The translations under genes and the position numbers were made by a program. Shown piece by piece: positions 7,158 through 15,141 of a DNA stretch of 33,120 bases (within the stretch, counting starts at the first letter, position 1; each line of letters opens with the position of its first letter). The notes beneath the pieces were generated by a model. That model was not told the DNA's origin and did no database searches. It saw only the letters and a list, made by a program, of their open reading frames with translations. This DNA comes from a bacterium (GTDB lineage Bacteria; Patescibacteriota; Patescibacteriia; 2-12-FULL-60-25): NCBI GenBank assembly GCA_024654265.1, contig JANLIO010000005.1:1-33120 (forward strand), read 5' to 3'.

Positions 7158-8099
7158 ATGAAATTAAAAAATATCCAAACACGATCTGAGGTCGTGACCA
7201 GTATCCGAGCATGGTTTGATGCAAAGGGATTTACCGAGGTTCATACACCTCGGCTTGTTGGGTTGCCTGGGCAAGAACCACATCTTGAGCCATTTTGGAT
7301 GGAGGTGCAGGAGCAGGGTGGCACACAGAAGACGCAGAATGTTGCGCTGATCACATCTCCCGAGTACGCGATGAAGCGTTTGCTTGCTGAGGGCATGGAG
7401 AAGATTTATGACGTAGGTCCGTGTTTTCGAAATGGAGAGCCGTGGGACGGATCTCATGATCCGGAATTTTTAATGTTGGAGTGGTATCAAAAAAGCATCT
7501 CTCTTTCCGAGCTTATGGATCAAACCGAGGAGATGGTGCGAGGCGTGGCAGAACGAATGCGGATTGCGCCATCTGCGCTTTCGCGAAGTTGGCGTCGGAT
7601 GACGGTCGCGGAAGCGTTTCGTGAATATTTGGATATGGATCTTGAATCGATGTTGGAAGATTTTGATGAAGATGAATTTTTTAAATTGTTTCTTACTCAC
7701 ATTGAACCAAAGCTCTCAAAAAATCAGCCAACATTTTTGTATCGTTACCCCGTGCAACTCGCATCACTTGCAAAGCCGTGCGACGACGATCCGCGATTTG
7801 CGGAACGGGTTGAGTTGTATATTGGCGGTTTAGAAATCGCGAATGGATTTGAAGAATTAACTGACGAGGACGAACAACGACGTCGGTTTCTTGAAGAGCA
7901 AAAGACGCGAAAAGAATCTGGCAAAAAAACATGGCCTCTCGATGAATCATTTTTATCTGCACTTCCAAAAATGGGTCCAACGGCCGGGATTGCGTTTGGC
8001 GTTGATCGTCTTGTGATGGTATTTACGGGATCAAAATCGATAAATGATGTTATTCCATTTTCCGCAAGAGAACGATTCAGTAACGAGATGAAGGATTGA
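7158..8099 (+). CDS. epmA: EF-P--lysine ligase (EpmA/PoxA/GenX), truncated class II LysRS-like
   Basis: 313 residues from MKLKNIQTRSEV, about the length of EpmA (325 in E. coli) and far shorter than LysRS (about 500), because the N-terminal anticodon-binding domain is missing. All three class II motifs are visible: FTEVHTPRL (motif 1), CFRNGEPWDGSHDPEFLMLEWY (motif 2) and GIAFGVDRLVMVFTGSKSINDVIPF (motif 3); GGLEIANGFEELTD matches the lysine pocket strand. EpmA activates beta-lysine (or lysine) with ATP and joins it to a conserved lysine of EF-P. The efp gene starts 35 bp downstream, which strongly supports the call. The aminomutase EpmB, which makes beta-lysine, is not in this window. Confidence 0.92.
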   Translation: MKLKNIQTRSEVVTSIRAWFDAKGFTEVHTPRLVGLPGQEPHLEPFWMEVQEQGGTQKTQNVALITSPEYAMKRLLAEGMEKIYDVGPCFRNGEPWDGSHDPEFLMLEWYQKSISLSELMDQTEEMVRGVAERMRIAPSALSRSWRRMTVAEAFREYLDMDLESMLEDFDEDEFFKLFLTHIEPKLSKNQPTFLYRYPVQLASLAKPCDDDPRFAERVELYIGGLEIANGFEELTDEDEQRRRFLEEQKTRKESGKKTWPLDESFLSALPKMGPTAGIAFGVDRLVMVFTGSKSINDVIPFSARERFSNEMKD

Positions 8100-8134
8100 C
8101 GGAATCATCATTTTTCTGCACACTCTGGCCAACT

Positions 8135-8695
8135 ATGTCATCTCCATCTGAAATCAAAAAAGGTATTGTCATCAAGCACAATAATGACTTGTGGGTCGTT
8201 TCCGAATTTCAACATATCAATCCCGGAAAAGGAGCTGCGTTTGTGCGTACAAAGATGAAGAATGTAAAGAATGGAAAATCGTTGGATCAAACGTATAAGG
8301 TTTCCGAGAATATCGACATCGTTCCGATGGAGTACCGTTCAATGCAATATTTGTTTCACGACACGACAGGCCACACGTTCATGGATACACACACGTATGA
8401 CCAGATCGTCATGGCGGATGCAGAGGTGGGTGATGACGCGAAATATCTTTCAGAAGGATTGGGCGTCATTGTCGCCATGTATGATGGACGACCCGTCGCG
8501 CTTCAACTTCCAAAAAAATTAACATTTAAAATTATTGAAACAGAGCCGGCGGTGAAAGGGGATACCGCAAGTGGGAATGTTTCAAAAGAAGCGAAAGTGG
8601 ACGCTGGATTTGTGGTGCACGTTCCAATTTTTATCAATCAAGGAGACAGTGTTGTTGTGAATACGGATACGGGTGCGTATGTGGAGCGAGCATGA
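8135..8695 (+). CDS. efp: Translation elongation factor P
   Basis: 186 residues, normal length. Domain I begins SEIKKGIVIKHNNDLWVVSEFQHINPGKGAAFVR; the loop lysine K32 in PGKG is the counterpart of E. coli K34, the residue modified by EpmA. Domains II and III follow (LDQTYKVSENIDIVPMEYRSMQYLFHD; then VDAGFVVHVPIFINQGDSVVVNTDTGAYVER). EF-P relieves ribosomes stalled at polyproline. The start was placed at MSSPSEIKKG, where the family homology begins. A weak promoter (TTGACG at 8095-8100 with a poor -10) overlaps the epmA stop, so efp may also be transcribed alone. Confidence 0.96.
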   Translation: MSSPSEIKKGIVIKHNNDLWVVSEFQHINPGKGAAFVRTKMKNVKNGKSLDQTYKVSENIDIVPMEYRSMQYLFHDTTGHTFMDTHTYDQIVMADAEVGDDAKYLSEGLGVIVAMYDGRPVALQLPKKLTFKIIETEPAVKGDTASGNVSKEAKVDAGFVVHVPIFINQGDSVVVNTDTGAYVERA

Positions 8696-8919
8696 GCGCG
8701 TGTATGCGCAAGAAAATACTCGAAAAATTTGCCACTCACCGTTCGTTTGCGGAGGCGGATGTCCGACAGCTCGTTACGGATATTTCGTTGGAGATGGGAT
8801 TTGGGTTGTCACGGCTTGATGTGCCGGCACAACGCCACAACCGCACTCCGGAATCTATCAGTTGGCTGGAAGATGCACTCGTCGCCGAAGGGGAGCGACT
8901 TCTCAAATTAGAACGATAA
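8692..8919 (+). CDS. Small protein of unknown function, translationally coupled to efp
   Basis: 75 residues (MSACMRKKILEKFATHRSFAEADVRQLV...). Its ATG overlaps the efp stop in an ATGA, the usual sign of coupled translation, and the frame fills the gap to the next convergent gene. It is predicted helical, with basic N- and C-terminal parts and no Cys motif, signal or membrane segment. I recognise no family. Its 3' end overlaps the convergent secreted-protein gene by 12 bp. The coupling is the main reason to accept it. Confidence 0.55.
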   Translation: MSACMRKKILEKFATHRSFAEADVRQLVTDISLEMGFGLSRLDVPAQRHNRTPESISWLEDALVAEGERLLKLER

Positions 8920-9672
8920 TGAGATCGTATTCGACGACAAAAGATCGTCCGAACCTTTGACGGTGGTGAACGCCGTGAATTCCGTATCGGTCGTGTATTG
9001 GATCGTGAGCTCGCACCATGTGAATTCGCAGATGGCGAGGATGGGATCAAACCGCGTCCGTCCTTCGATGATGCTGGACCATCCGCGGTTTTCCACGGTT
9101 GCGGAATCCAATCGCAGAACGGCTTCGTGCGTGCTCGTTGCGTTTTCGAGGAGCGTCAGCACGGGCGCGGGTCGTGATTTCATATGTTGGGCAAGCTGGC
9201 GGATTGCGGTCGTGACATCGGAATTCATTTCTTCACCCTCTTCAATCGGTTCATCTTCGTCATAATCCATGAAGGATGTAACAGGCACATCGTGAACCAG
9301 CGAATTCCAATCTTCTCCGTAAATGTCCTGTGCGACTTTTTCGCTCGTCAGCCAGTGGATGAGCCCGGTTTGGGACACGGTGTACACGCGAGGGTCGGAT
9401 TCGATTTTTATCAAGCTTCCGGGGCGGTATGTGACGTTTCCGCCGAGTGGTAGTACAGCGATGTCTTCATCCGTCACTTCCACGACATCGTCGAAATTGT
9501 CATACCAACTTTTGTAAACGCTCTCGTTCGGAAAGACAAACCGCTTGTCGTCATATGCGTAATAAACTGCGGGGGACGATGCATTTTTGATCAAAAGACC
9601 GGTGGGGGATGCGGCAGAGGACGGATGCGGGAGCATGAGCGCGAGGATCATGATGGGGAGAAAGTGTTTCAT
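8908..9672 (-). CDS. Secreted protein with a Parcubacteria-type surface domain
   Basis: 254 residues. MKHFLPIMILALMLPHPSSAAS is a Sec signal peptide. The following 110 residues (LLIKNASSPAVYYAYDDKRFVFPNESVYKSWYDNFDDVVEVTDEDIAVLPLGGNVTYRPGSLIKIESDPRVYTVSQTG) have the pattern I recall from many secreted CPR proteins: a valine/tyrosine-rich module with FPNE, SWY, LGGNVTYRPG and PRVY. An acidic linker (DYDEDEPIEEGEE) separates it from a C-terminal beta-rich region of about 75 residues. Function is unknown; a cell-envelope role is inferred. Its ATG overlaps the rimK stop by four bases (ATGA), so the two genes form an operon with rimK first. Confidence 0.8.
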   Translation of the reverse strand: MKHFLPIMILALMLPHPSSAASPTGLLIKNASSPAVYYAYDDKRFVFPNESVYKSWYDNFDDVVEVTDEDIAVLPLGGNVTYRPGSLIKIESDPRVYTVSQTGLIHWLTSEKVAQDIYGEDWNSLVHDVPVTSFMDYDEDEPIEEGEEMNSDVTTAIRQLAQHMKSRPAPVLTLLENATSTHEAVLRLDSATVENRGWSSIIEGRTRFDPILAICEFTWCELTIQYTTDTEFTAFTTVKGSDDLLSSNTISLSF

Positions 9673-10592
9673 GTTCGAGAGGATAGCAAATCCGCGCGTG
9701 GCGCGCGAGCCGATTCGGCGGCGCGGATGATGAGATCCGCAATATCCATTCCTGTCGCTTTTTCAAGCATTTTAAATCCAGGGTTTGCGTTTATCTCAAT
9801 GACGCGTGGTCCATTTTCGGATCGAAGAATATCAATGCCCATGATATCCAATCCACACTCTTTAATAATTTTGTCGATAACGATCATTTCGTTTTTCTTG
9901 AGCGTTATTTTTTTTGCGCCACCTCCTAAATGACTGTTGGCACGAACATCTCCTTTTCGCGCACGACGTTGCATGACTCCGGCAACTTTTCCGTCGACAC
10001 AAAAGACGCGAAGATCGCGACGTTTCGCACCAACGACAAACTCTTCGATAATGACCGCGTTTCCATCGCGCACGCCAAGGTAATCAACGATTGGAGAAAA
10101 CGATTCTTTGTTCTCTGCGTAAAAAACGCCGGTTCCTTGCGTACCAAACGCCGTTTTTAGGATCAGTGGAAATCCGATTTTATTCGCGACTCTTAATGCA
10201 TCCGCAGACGTTTTTGCAATCGCCCATTTTGGAGTTGGGATGTCATGTTCTAAAAACCATGCATGTTGAGCGAGTTTATTTTTTGATCGCGCGACCGCAT
10301 GTTCGTCTCCATTCATTATTACGTACCCCGCACGTTTTAAAAACGTGAGGTTGAACATGTGGATTGAAGGTTCTTCTGTAAAATTAGGTCGGTTAATAAT
10401 GACATCAAACTTACCTAATGGTTTTGATTCATGAAGAATGGCACCGGTATTTGTAAATGCTAAGTAAGGTTCAAGGATTCGAACCATGGTGTGGCCTCGT
10501 TGTGTGCCGGCTTCCATAAGCCGTTCGGCTCCGTTTGGCGAAGAGGAGGATTCAGGACGAAATGCGGTTGCAGTCAATATTCCAATTCGCAT
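9669..10592 (-). CDS. rimK: RimK-type ATP-grasp ligase
   Basis: 307 residues, close to E. coli RimK (300). The N-terminal preATP-grasp domain (MRIGILTATAFRPES to about 110) is followed by ATP-grasp signatures: FPLILKTAFGTQGTGVFYAE (ATP-binding lysine and glycine loop), VIIEEFV, RRDLRVFCVDGKVAGVMQRRARKGDVRANSHLGGGAKK, and GIDILRSENGPRVIEINANPGFKMLEKATG (metal-binding Glu and Asn). RimK adds glutamates to the C-terminus of ribosomal protein S6 in E. coli; some relatives make other peptide bonds (MptN, CofF, LysX). The S6 gene in the same window has an acidic tail, which fits but does not prove S6 as substrate. Confidence 0.88.
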   Translation of the reverse strand: MRIGILTATAFRPESSSSPNGAERLMEAGTQRGHTMVRILEPYLAFTNTGAILHESKPLGKFDVIINRPNFTEEPSIHMFNLTFLKRAGYVIMNGDEHAVARSKNKLAQHAWFLEHDIPTPKWAIAKTSADALRVANKIGFPLILKTAFGTQGTGVFYAENKESFSPIVDYLGVRDGNAVIIEEFVVGAKRRDLRVFCVDGKVAGVMQRRARKGDVRANSHLGGGAKKITLKKNEMIVIDKIIKECGLDIMGIDILRSENGPRVIEINANPGFKMLEKATGMDIADLIIRAAESARAPRADLLSSRT

Positions 10593-10717
10593 AATATTGT
10601 GATGAGTTTGAGGCTATATGAAATCATCCTTTTTGAATTTTGTCACTCTTTCTTGTTCCTGTTTTATGTCACAATACACACATGTGTAAAGAGAGTGGGT
10701 AGGTATTGCTTTCGCAT

Positions 10718-10746
10718 TTGAAAAAAGATCGAATCTGCGCTAGGAT
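10718..10746 (+). promoter_or_regulatory. tRNA-Leu promoter
   Basis: TTGAAA (10718-10723), 17-bp spacer, TAGGAT (10741-10746), placing the start about ten bases before the mature tRNA. Confidence 0.65.
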
Positions 10747-10756
10747 CGCATCGCCT

Positions 10757-10843
10757 GCATAGGTGGCGAAATTGGTAGACGCGCCAGCCTTAGGAGCTGG
10801 TTTCCGCGAGGAAGTGAGGGTTCGAGTCCCTCCCTGTGCACCA
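10757..10843 (+). tRNA. tRNA-Leu (UAG)
   Basis: Acceptor GCATAGG (10757-10763) pairs with CCTGTGC (10833-10839) with one G-U; the discriminator A and an encoded CCA end at 10843. The anticodon stem CCAGC/GCTGG encloses CTTAGGA, giving anticodon UAG. The long variable arm and the GGTTCGAGTCC T-arm are those of a class II leucine tRNA. Confidence 0.97.
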
Positions 10844-10997
10844 TCGCGTTGAACGCGATTCCTTTTTTTGAGAAGAATGCGACGTTGAACGTCGTAATAC
10901 AATTTGATCTTATCGCGTTGAACGCGATTCCTTTTTTTTGAGAAGAACGCGACGTTGAACGTCGTAATATAATTTAATCTTGTCGCGTTGAACGCGA
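10843..10997. repeat. 69-70 bp tandem repeat of small palindromes after tRNA-Leu
   Basis: Two full units (10843-10911 and 10912-10981) and a partial third (from 10982). Each unit contains the palindromes TCGCGTTGAACGCGA and CGACGTTGAACGTCG joined by a T-rich stretch and TTTGAGAAGAA. The first unit starts on the last base of the tRNA. No ORF is present. Confidence 0.85.
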
Positions 10998-11019
10998 GCT
11001 TAGATTATGAACACATAAA

Positions 11020-11052
11020 AAAGAAACGACGTTTATTGTCGTTTCTTTTTTT
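11020..11052. terminator. Bidirectional terminator between tRNA-Leu and the phosphatase gene
   Basis: AAAGAAACGAC (11020-11030) pairs with GTCGTTTCTTT (11038-11048), an 11-bp perfect stem with a T run on the plus strand and an A run on the other side. Confidence 0.85.
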
Positions 11053-11067
11053 GATGGAGTGTATTGC

Positions 11068-12423
11068 CTAAGCGGCTTTTTTCTTTGTAATCACATCCGT
11101 AACCACTTCCTTCGGAACACGTGCAGAAACAATGGCGATGTCATCGTCCTCTTTGTAGGTGGTTCGTGCTTTTGAGATTTCTCGAAAAGTATCCAGACGG
11201 TTTATTTGAGATCTTCCTCCTAATGACGAGCTACTTGCCATTTCGACGAGATTCATCTCGTCGGTTTCCTGACTTTCAAATTTATCGATGACACCGTCCG
11301 TCGCGAACAGAATTTCCTCTCCTGGATTTAAAGATCTGAAAACAAGAGATGGATCAGGATCAGATCCGCCGAGCGCTTGGGTCAACCTTATTTTTAATCC
11401 TGTATATGTATATTCCTTTGTAAGTCCAGGGAGTACTTCAATAGGAAACGTTTTCCTCTCCTCTGCGTCTTTGTTCGTGCCCTCGTTATCAGCTCGTTTT
11501 TCATCTTCTTCTTGGTTTTTCATTTCGTCCAAAAGTTCTGGTGTCAGCGCACCCGTTTTTATGAGATAACGAAATAGTGAATCTTCTTTTGTAAGTGCTT
11601 CTATGAGACCGTTTTCTTTTTTCAAAAAAGCACCGCTATCTCCGGCGTTTGCGATAATCGCCCAATGTGAACCGTCTGGAGTTGTATGAATGGTGCCAAC
11701 GCAGATTGTGGATTTCCCTTTTGTCTTTTTTACATCCACGTGCGTTGCTTTGATCGCTTCGATAAGTGCCAACCCTTTTTTTCCTATAGATGGATCTTCC
11801 TGCATGATTTTTTCGATTTCATCAATTGAATTTTTTCTAATCTCGAGTTGATTTCCAAAATCTTTTTGTCCTTGATATGCGAGCTCAGCATTCGCGAGTC
11901 GCTGAACGACGCGTGGCGTATCAAGGCTCATGATATTTTTAAGCTCATCCGCAAAATGTTTCGAGATTGATGTTTCCGCTTCTTTGCTTGCAAGGTCTCC
12001 AAAGCCTTCACCGCCAAGGCCATCTAACACGCCGAGTAAACCCGTCTCCGGATCTGCGATAATATTATCTTGATTCCTATTTTGTTTTCCCATTTCTTTA
12101 TCTTTTTTCCGCGCGTTTTTTGCTTCAAGCGTCGCCACAACTTCGAGGCCGGGAAAACCTTTAATCTCAAATGCTTCCACGACATCAGGTTCTTGCAGTT
12201 CACCCGGCTCGCGTGTTTCAAGGAGGTCATCTTCTGCGAGTTCCATAATCTCTTCTTCTTGTTGAGGTATGTATTCAGTTCCGCGTGAAGGATTTGAACG
12301 CGTATCAGAATCGGGAATGACCTCAATGTCGTCATCCATCAATTCATATTCTGCTTCGTGTGGAATTGGTACTGGAGTTTCTCGTTTTGAAAATGGATTT
12401 GGTAATGCGCCTTCTGGATTCAT
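11068..12423 (-). CDS. PP2C-family (PPM) serine/threonine protein phosphatase
   Basis: 451 residues. A disordered acidic N-terminus (1-100) precedes a PP2C domain (about 112-440). Metal- and phosphate-binding motifs are in order: NQDN (117-120), GVLDGLGGEG (131-140, with the usual DGxGG), WAIIANAGDSGAFL (254-267), EILFATDGVID (370-380) and EDDDIAIVSAR (425-435). These supply the aspartates of the Mn/Mg centre. A charged insert of about 60 residues (290-345) splits the domain. The enzyme should dephosphorylate Ser/Thr, probably in the cytosol. It is last in a three-gene minus-strand operon; no partner kinase lies in the operon, but a PI3/4-kinase-like gene is at 27776-29206. Confidence 0.88.
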   Translation of the reverse strand: MNPEGALPNPFSKRETPVPIPHEAEYELMDDDIEVIPDSDTRSNPSRGTEYIPQQEEEIMELAEDDLLETREPGELQEPDVVEAFEIKGFPGLEVVATLEAKNARKKDKEMGKQNRNQDNIIADPETGLLGVLDGLGGEGFGDLASKEAETSISKHFADELKNIMSLDTPRVVQRLANAELAYQGQKDFGNQLEIRKNSIDEIEKIMQEDPSIGKKGLALIEAIKATHVDVKKTKGKSTICVGTIHTTPDGSHWAIIANAGDSGAFLKKENGLIEALTKEDSLFRYLIKTGALTPELLDEMKNQEEDEKRADNEGTNKDAEERKTFPIEVLPGLTKEYTYTGLKIRLTQALGGSDPDPSLVFRSLNPGEEILFATDGVIDKFESQETDEMNLVEMASSSSLGGRSQINRLDTFREISKARTTYKEDDDIAIVSARVPKEVVTDVITKKKAA

Positions 12424-12474
12424 ATTTTTTGAAATTGAATGTTTGAATAGAGCAAGAATAGTATGTATCGATTA

Positions 12475-12789
12475 TTATTTTTTAATCTTTTTTATTTGAT
12501 GAAACGGATGATCTTTCGGCATTAATTTGTTTAGTATGGACATGCGGATTTTAAATTCATCCGCACTACACGAATTTTTCCAATCGGAAATAAGGAGATT
12601 TATTTGTGTTTTACTTTTTTCTTCTGCAAGTGACTCAATGAGCCACATAACAAATGTTCCGGTGCTCTTATCAGGATCCTCACCGGCGATCCATTCATAA
12701 AATGACTTGTCATTTCTTTTTCCTTGATCCGCAGGATCAAGACCAATCTGACAGGGTACGCTTTTTACTTTAAGATCTTTTATTTTCAT
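12475..12789 (-). CDS. Small protein of unknown function in the phosphatase operon
   Basis: 104 residues, MKIKDLKVKSVPCQIGLDPADQGKRNDKSFYEWIAGEDPDKS and a Lys-rich end (HQIKKIKK). Predicted mixed helix, soluble, with no signal peptide. The start lies 3 nt after the stop of the 518-residue gene and the stop lies 51 nt before the phosphatase, so it is part of that operon. I recognise no family. AT-rich codon use matches its neighbours. Confidence 0.7.
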   Translation of the reverse strand: MKIKDLKVKSVPCQIGLDPADQGKRNDKSFYEWIAGEDPDKSTGTFVMWLIESLAEEKSKTQINLLISDWKNSCSADEFKIRMSILNKLMPKDHPFHQIKKIKK

Positions 12790-12792
12790 ATA

Positions 12793-14349
12793 CTAAAGTG
12801 ACAAGGCGAGCCCAAGTTTTTGATTTACTCTTTTGATAAAAGGAATAAATCCAGAACCCTTTGTCAGTTTATCAACGACGCCAAAAAGTGAACGAGTATC
12901 TAGTTTTAGCCGAGCGGTCCATGTGACTCCCATGATAGCCGCTTTTCCGAGGTGCCCTTGATGAGTTGCATTGGGACTATCCGCTTGCACGATATCTCCT
13001 TCTTCATCAAATTTACAAACATTCAATCCTTTCCCGAGATCAACAAGCTCCTCCATTGTAAGGTCGCCTGCGAGTGCGCGTTCTTTTAATTTGGAATATT
13101 GATTGTTCATCAGATTCTCTACAAGATTTGTCTGCATTTCCTTCTTCTTCTCAGGGTTATGTATTGAAGAAATAACTGAGTGAATCGCTTTTACTAAATT
13201 TTTTTCAAACGTAGGAAGGATCATGTCTCGAAATACCATTCCACGAATTTCTTTTTCGTTCCATGGTTTTGGGCCGAGTTCGGTTTTTGTTTTTCCTGGT
13301 AGTTTTTCTGCCATGGTAGGAATATCGACATCAGAGATCCTTGCCCATACATACGATCCGATTTTAATGTTTGCGACAAACTCGGCCTCTTCCAGTTGGT
13401 ACTTTTTTATAAGTTTTAAGTTTCCGAGTAAAAAATTAGCGCCATCGCTACTTCCGCGAGCTTCCTTATCAACGATAACAAGAAGGTCCTTTAATAGTCT
13501 GCGCCCTCCTTTAGGGTCGTTTTCTTTTGCAGGTTCTTTTTCTATAACAAATCCAATTTCGGATACATATTTCGTGTCTGGATTTTCAGCCATGTTTTGA
13601 ACGTGCATCGCTGGAATACGTTGGCCTGTTTCATTTGTTTTCCAGAACAGTTGAACTCGGCGGGCCAGAGCATCGAGTTGTTGACCCTTGGTAAGTTGTT
13701 CGTACAGTTCATTGATCGAATCAAGTGAAAGAAAAGCATCCATTCGTTCAGGGTCATTGAATAGCGCAAGCCAATCCTCATTCTTTTTAGAGTAGGGTAA
13801 TCCAACTTCATGAAAGTTCTGTTTGAATACGGAGTGGACAAATTGTTCTTCTTCAACGCCAAGGATATCTGGTATTCGATTCTTTAGATCAAATAAACGA
13901 TTTTGTTGCATTGTTTTTTTATCGAGCGGTTTGAGTTGTTTGAATTGTTTTGTTGGATCGGTTGTATCGAGGAGGGGGCCGATATCGTCACTTCCTGCTT
14001 CCATGAGATCTATCCAAATTTCCGCCTCCTCCAGTCGGAGCATTTTTTCACCGTGTTTTAAAAAATTTTCGTTTAAACTCATCACGCGTTTACGAAATTT
14101 TTTTTCAGAAAAAAAATGTTCAGCAAATTTGTTGGTACACCGTTCCTGTTGCACCATGTAATCAATCATCGGCTGTCGTTGTTCAGGAGAGAGAAGCGAT
14201 TCGATTTTATCAAATAATTCAAGATCTTCATTTTTCTTTTCACCGGACTTAATCGCCTCGACAACGTTGGTAAATTCAAAGGACGTTTTAGGTTTATGTA
14301 TTTGAGGAACGACGACCTCTTGACCAGTGACTTTTTCTTGCATTTTCAT
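12793..14349 (-). CDS. Large soluble protein of unknown function, first gene of the phosphatase operon
   Basis: 518 residues. Mostly helical and charged; no signal peptide or clear membrane helix. Residues 1-220 are helix-rich (LLSPEQRQPMIDYMVQQERCTNKF). About 262-360 looks like an alpha/beta domain (YVSEIGFVIEKEP, RRLLKDLLVIVDKEARGSSDGANFLLGNLKLIKKY, FVANIKIGSYVWARISDVDIPTM), with a faint acyltransferase-like feel that I cannot confirm. The C-terminus is hydrophobic (LGLALSL). A second Met (MQEK) two codons in is also possible. It may be a substrate or partner of the PP2C enzyme; that is only inference from the operon. Confidence 0.75.
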   Translation of the reverse strand: MKMQEKVTGQEVVVPQIHKPKTSFEFTNVVEAIKSGEKKNEDLELFDKIESLLSPEQRQPMIDYMVQQERCTNKFAEHFFSEKKFRKRVMSLNENFLKHGEKMLRLEEAEIWIDLMEAGSDDIGPLLDTTDPTKQFKQLKPLDKKTMQQNRLFDLKNRIPDILGVEEEQFVHSVFKQNFHEVGLPYSKKNEDWLALFNDPERMDAFLSLDSINELYEQLTKGQQLDALARRVQLFWKTNETGQRIPAMHVQNMAENPDTKYVSEIGFVIEKEPAKENDPKGGRRLLKDLLVIVDKEARGSSDGANFLLGNLKLIKKYQLEEAEFVANIKIGSYVWARISDVDIPTMAEKLPGKTKTELGPKPWNEKEIRGMVFRDMILPTFEKNLVKAIHSVISSIHNPEKKKEMQTNLVENLMNNQYSKLKERALAGDLTMEELVDLGKGLNVCKFDEEGDIVQADSPNATHQGHLGKAAIMGVTWTARLKLDTRSLFGVVDKLTKGSGFIPFIKRVNQKLGLALSL

Positions 14350-14372
14350 ACGATAGATATATCACGTGAACA

Positions 14373-14412
14373 TAAAAAAAACACCCCCAGCATAACGTTT
14401 GCTTGAGGGGTG
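14373..14412 (-). terminator. Intrinsic terminator of the SGNH hydrolase gene
   Basis: On the minus strand CACCCC (14412-14407) and an inner AGCA/TGCT helix pair with GGGGTG (14387-14382), followed by eight T (14380-14373). Confidence 0.75.
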
Positions 14413-14431
14413 CTGAGCAGAATATCTTTGT

Positions 14432-15052
14432 TCAAAGGAGTTCCGCAGTGAATACGGCCCAGTGAATGGCAATGGCTGTTGCGCCTGTAAAGTTGGGCTC
14501 AATAACCTTGGTAAGCCAAGGGTCTTTCGACCAGAAACCATGACCGCGAAAGAAGAACTCGAGATCACACAGTTTGGCGCTGTACATCCGAGCGAGTCTA
14601 CGAATGCCGTTGTTGAACATTGTGAGTCCAAGGCCGGCTTGACTCGGCATACACATATCTTCGAATCGCTGATGTTGTCCGTCGGTTGGGTCGTAAACCG
14701 TATTGAGGATCAACAGGGCGTTGTACTTGGCGATATGATCGAGAATGATCTTGATGCGCTGAAGAACTTTGTCCACGATTTGGTGCCAGCCAGTTTGTGT
14801 GGTCGGAAGGGATTCTTGAAAAGCAGTCACAGCCAAAAGGTCATTACCACCTACCGTGAGTGTGATGATATCGGGTTTTTCCGTCACACGCGTAAGGTCA
14901 TCGAAGACATTGAACGTTGTCCATCCATCTTGTGTGAGATTTTGGAATGGATCAGCTTTGATGATGCGTGCGAATTGATTTGCCGCACCACCATATGGAA
15001 CGCCAGTGTAGTCATCGATCGAAATTGAGTCACCGAGAGCGAGATATTTCAT
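14432..15052 (-). CDS. SGNH/GDSL-type hydrolase
   Basis: 206 residues. GGAGG sits five bases before the ATG. MKYLALGDSISIDD carries block I with the nucleophile Ser9; G22/N25 (GGAANQFA) fits block II, and TVGGNDLL (66-73) is block III with the oxyanion Asn70. The usual block V DxxH is not seen; the same place reads VIEPNFTGATAIAIHW (183-198), so the general base is unclear. It has no signal peptide and is probably cytosolic. Substrates of the family are esters of lipids or sugars; none can be chosen here. It is a single-gene unit with its own terminator. Confidence 0.85.
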   Translation of the reverse strand: MKYLALGDSISIDDYTGVPYGGAANQFARIIKADPFQNLTQDGWTTFNVFDDLTRVTEKPDIITLTVGGNDLLAVTAFQESLPTTQTGWHQIVDKVLQRIKIILDHIAKYNALLILNTVYDPTDGQHQRFEDMCMPSQAGLGLTMFNNGIRRLARMYSAKLCDLEFFFRGHGFWSKDPWLTKVIEPNFTGATAIAIHWAVFTAELL

Positions 15053-15141
15053 GGTCGCCTCCTATCTTGAGTTGAAAGTTCAGTTTTTCTCCTGAGAGCT
15101 TTTTAGCTTATTTTGAGCATTTTGTCAAGTAGCCTTATCGT

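Noticed and set aside
10843..10997. CRISPR array
   Set aside because: The repeated units are adjacent with no unique spacers and no cas genes; they are tandem palindromes.
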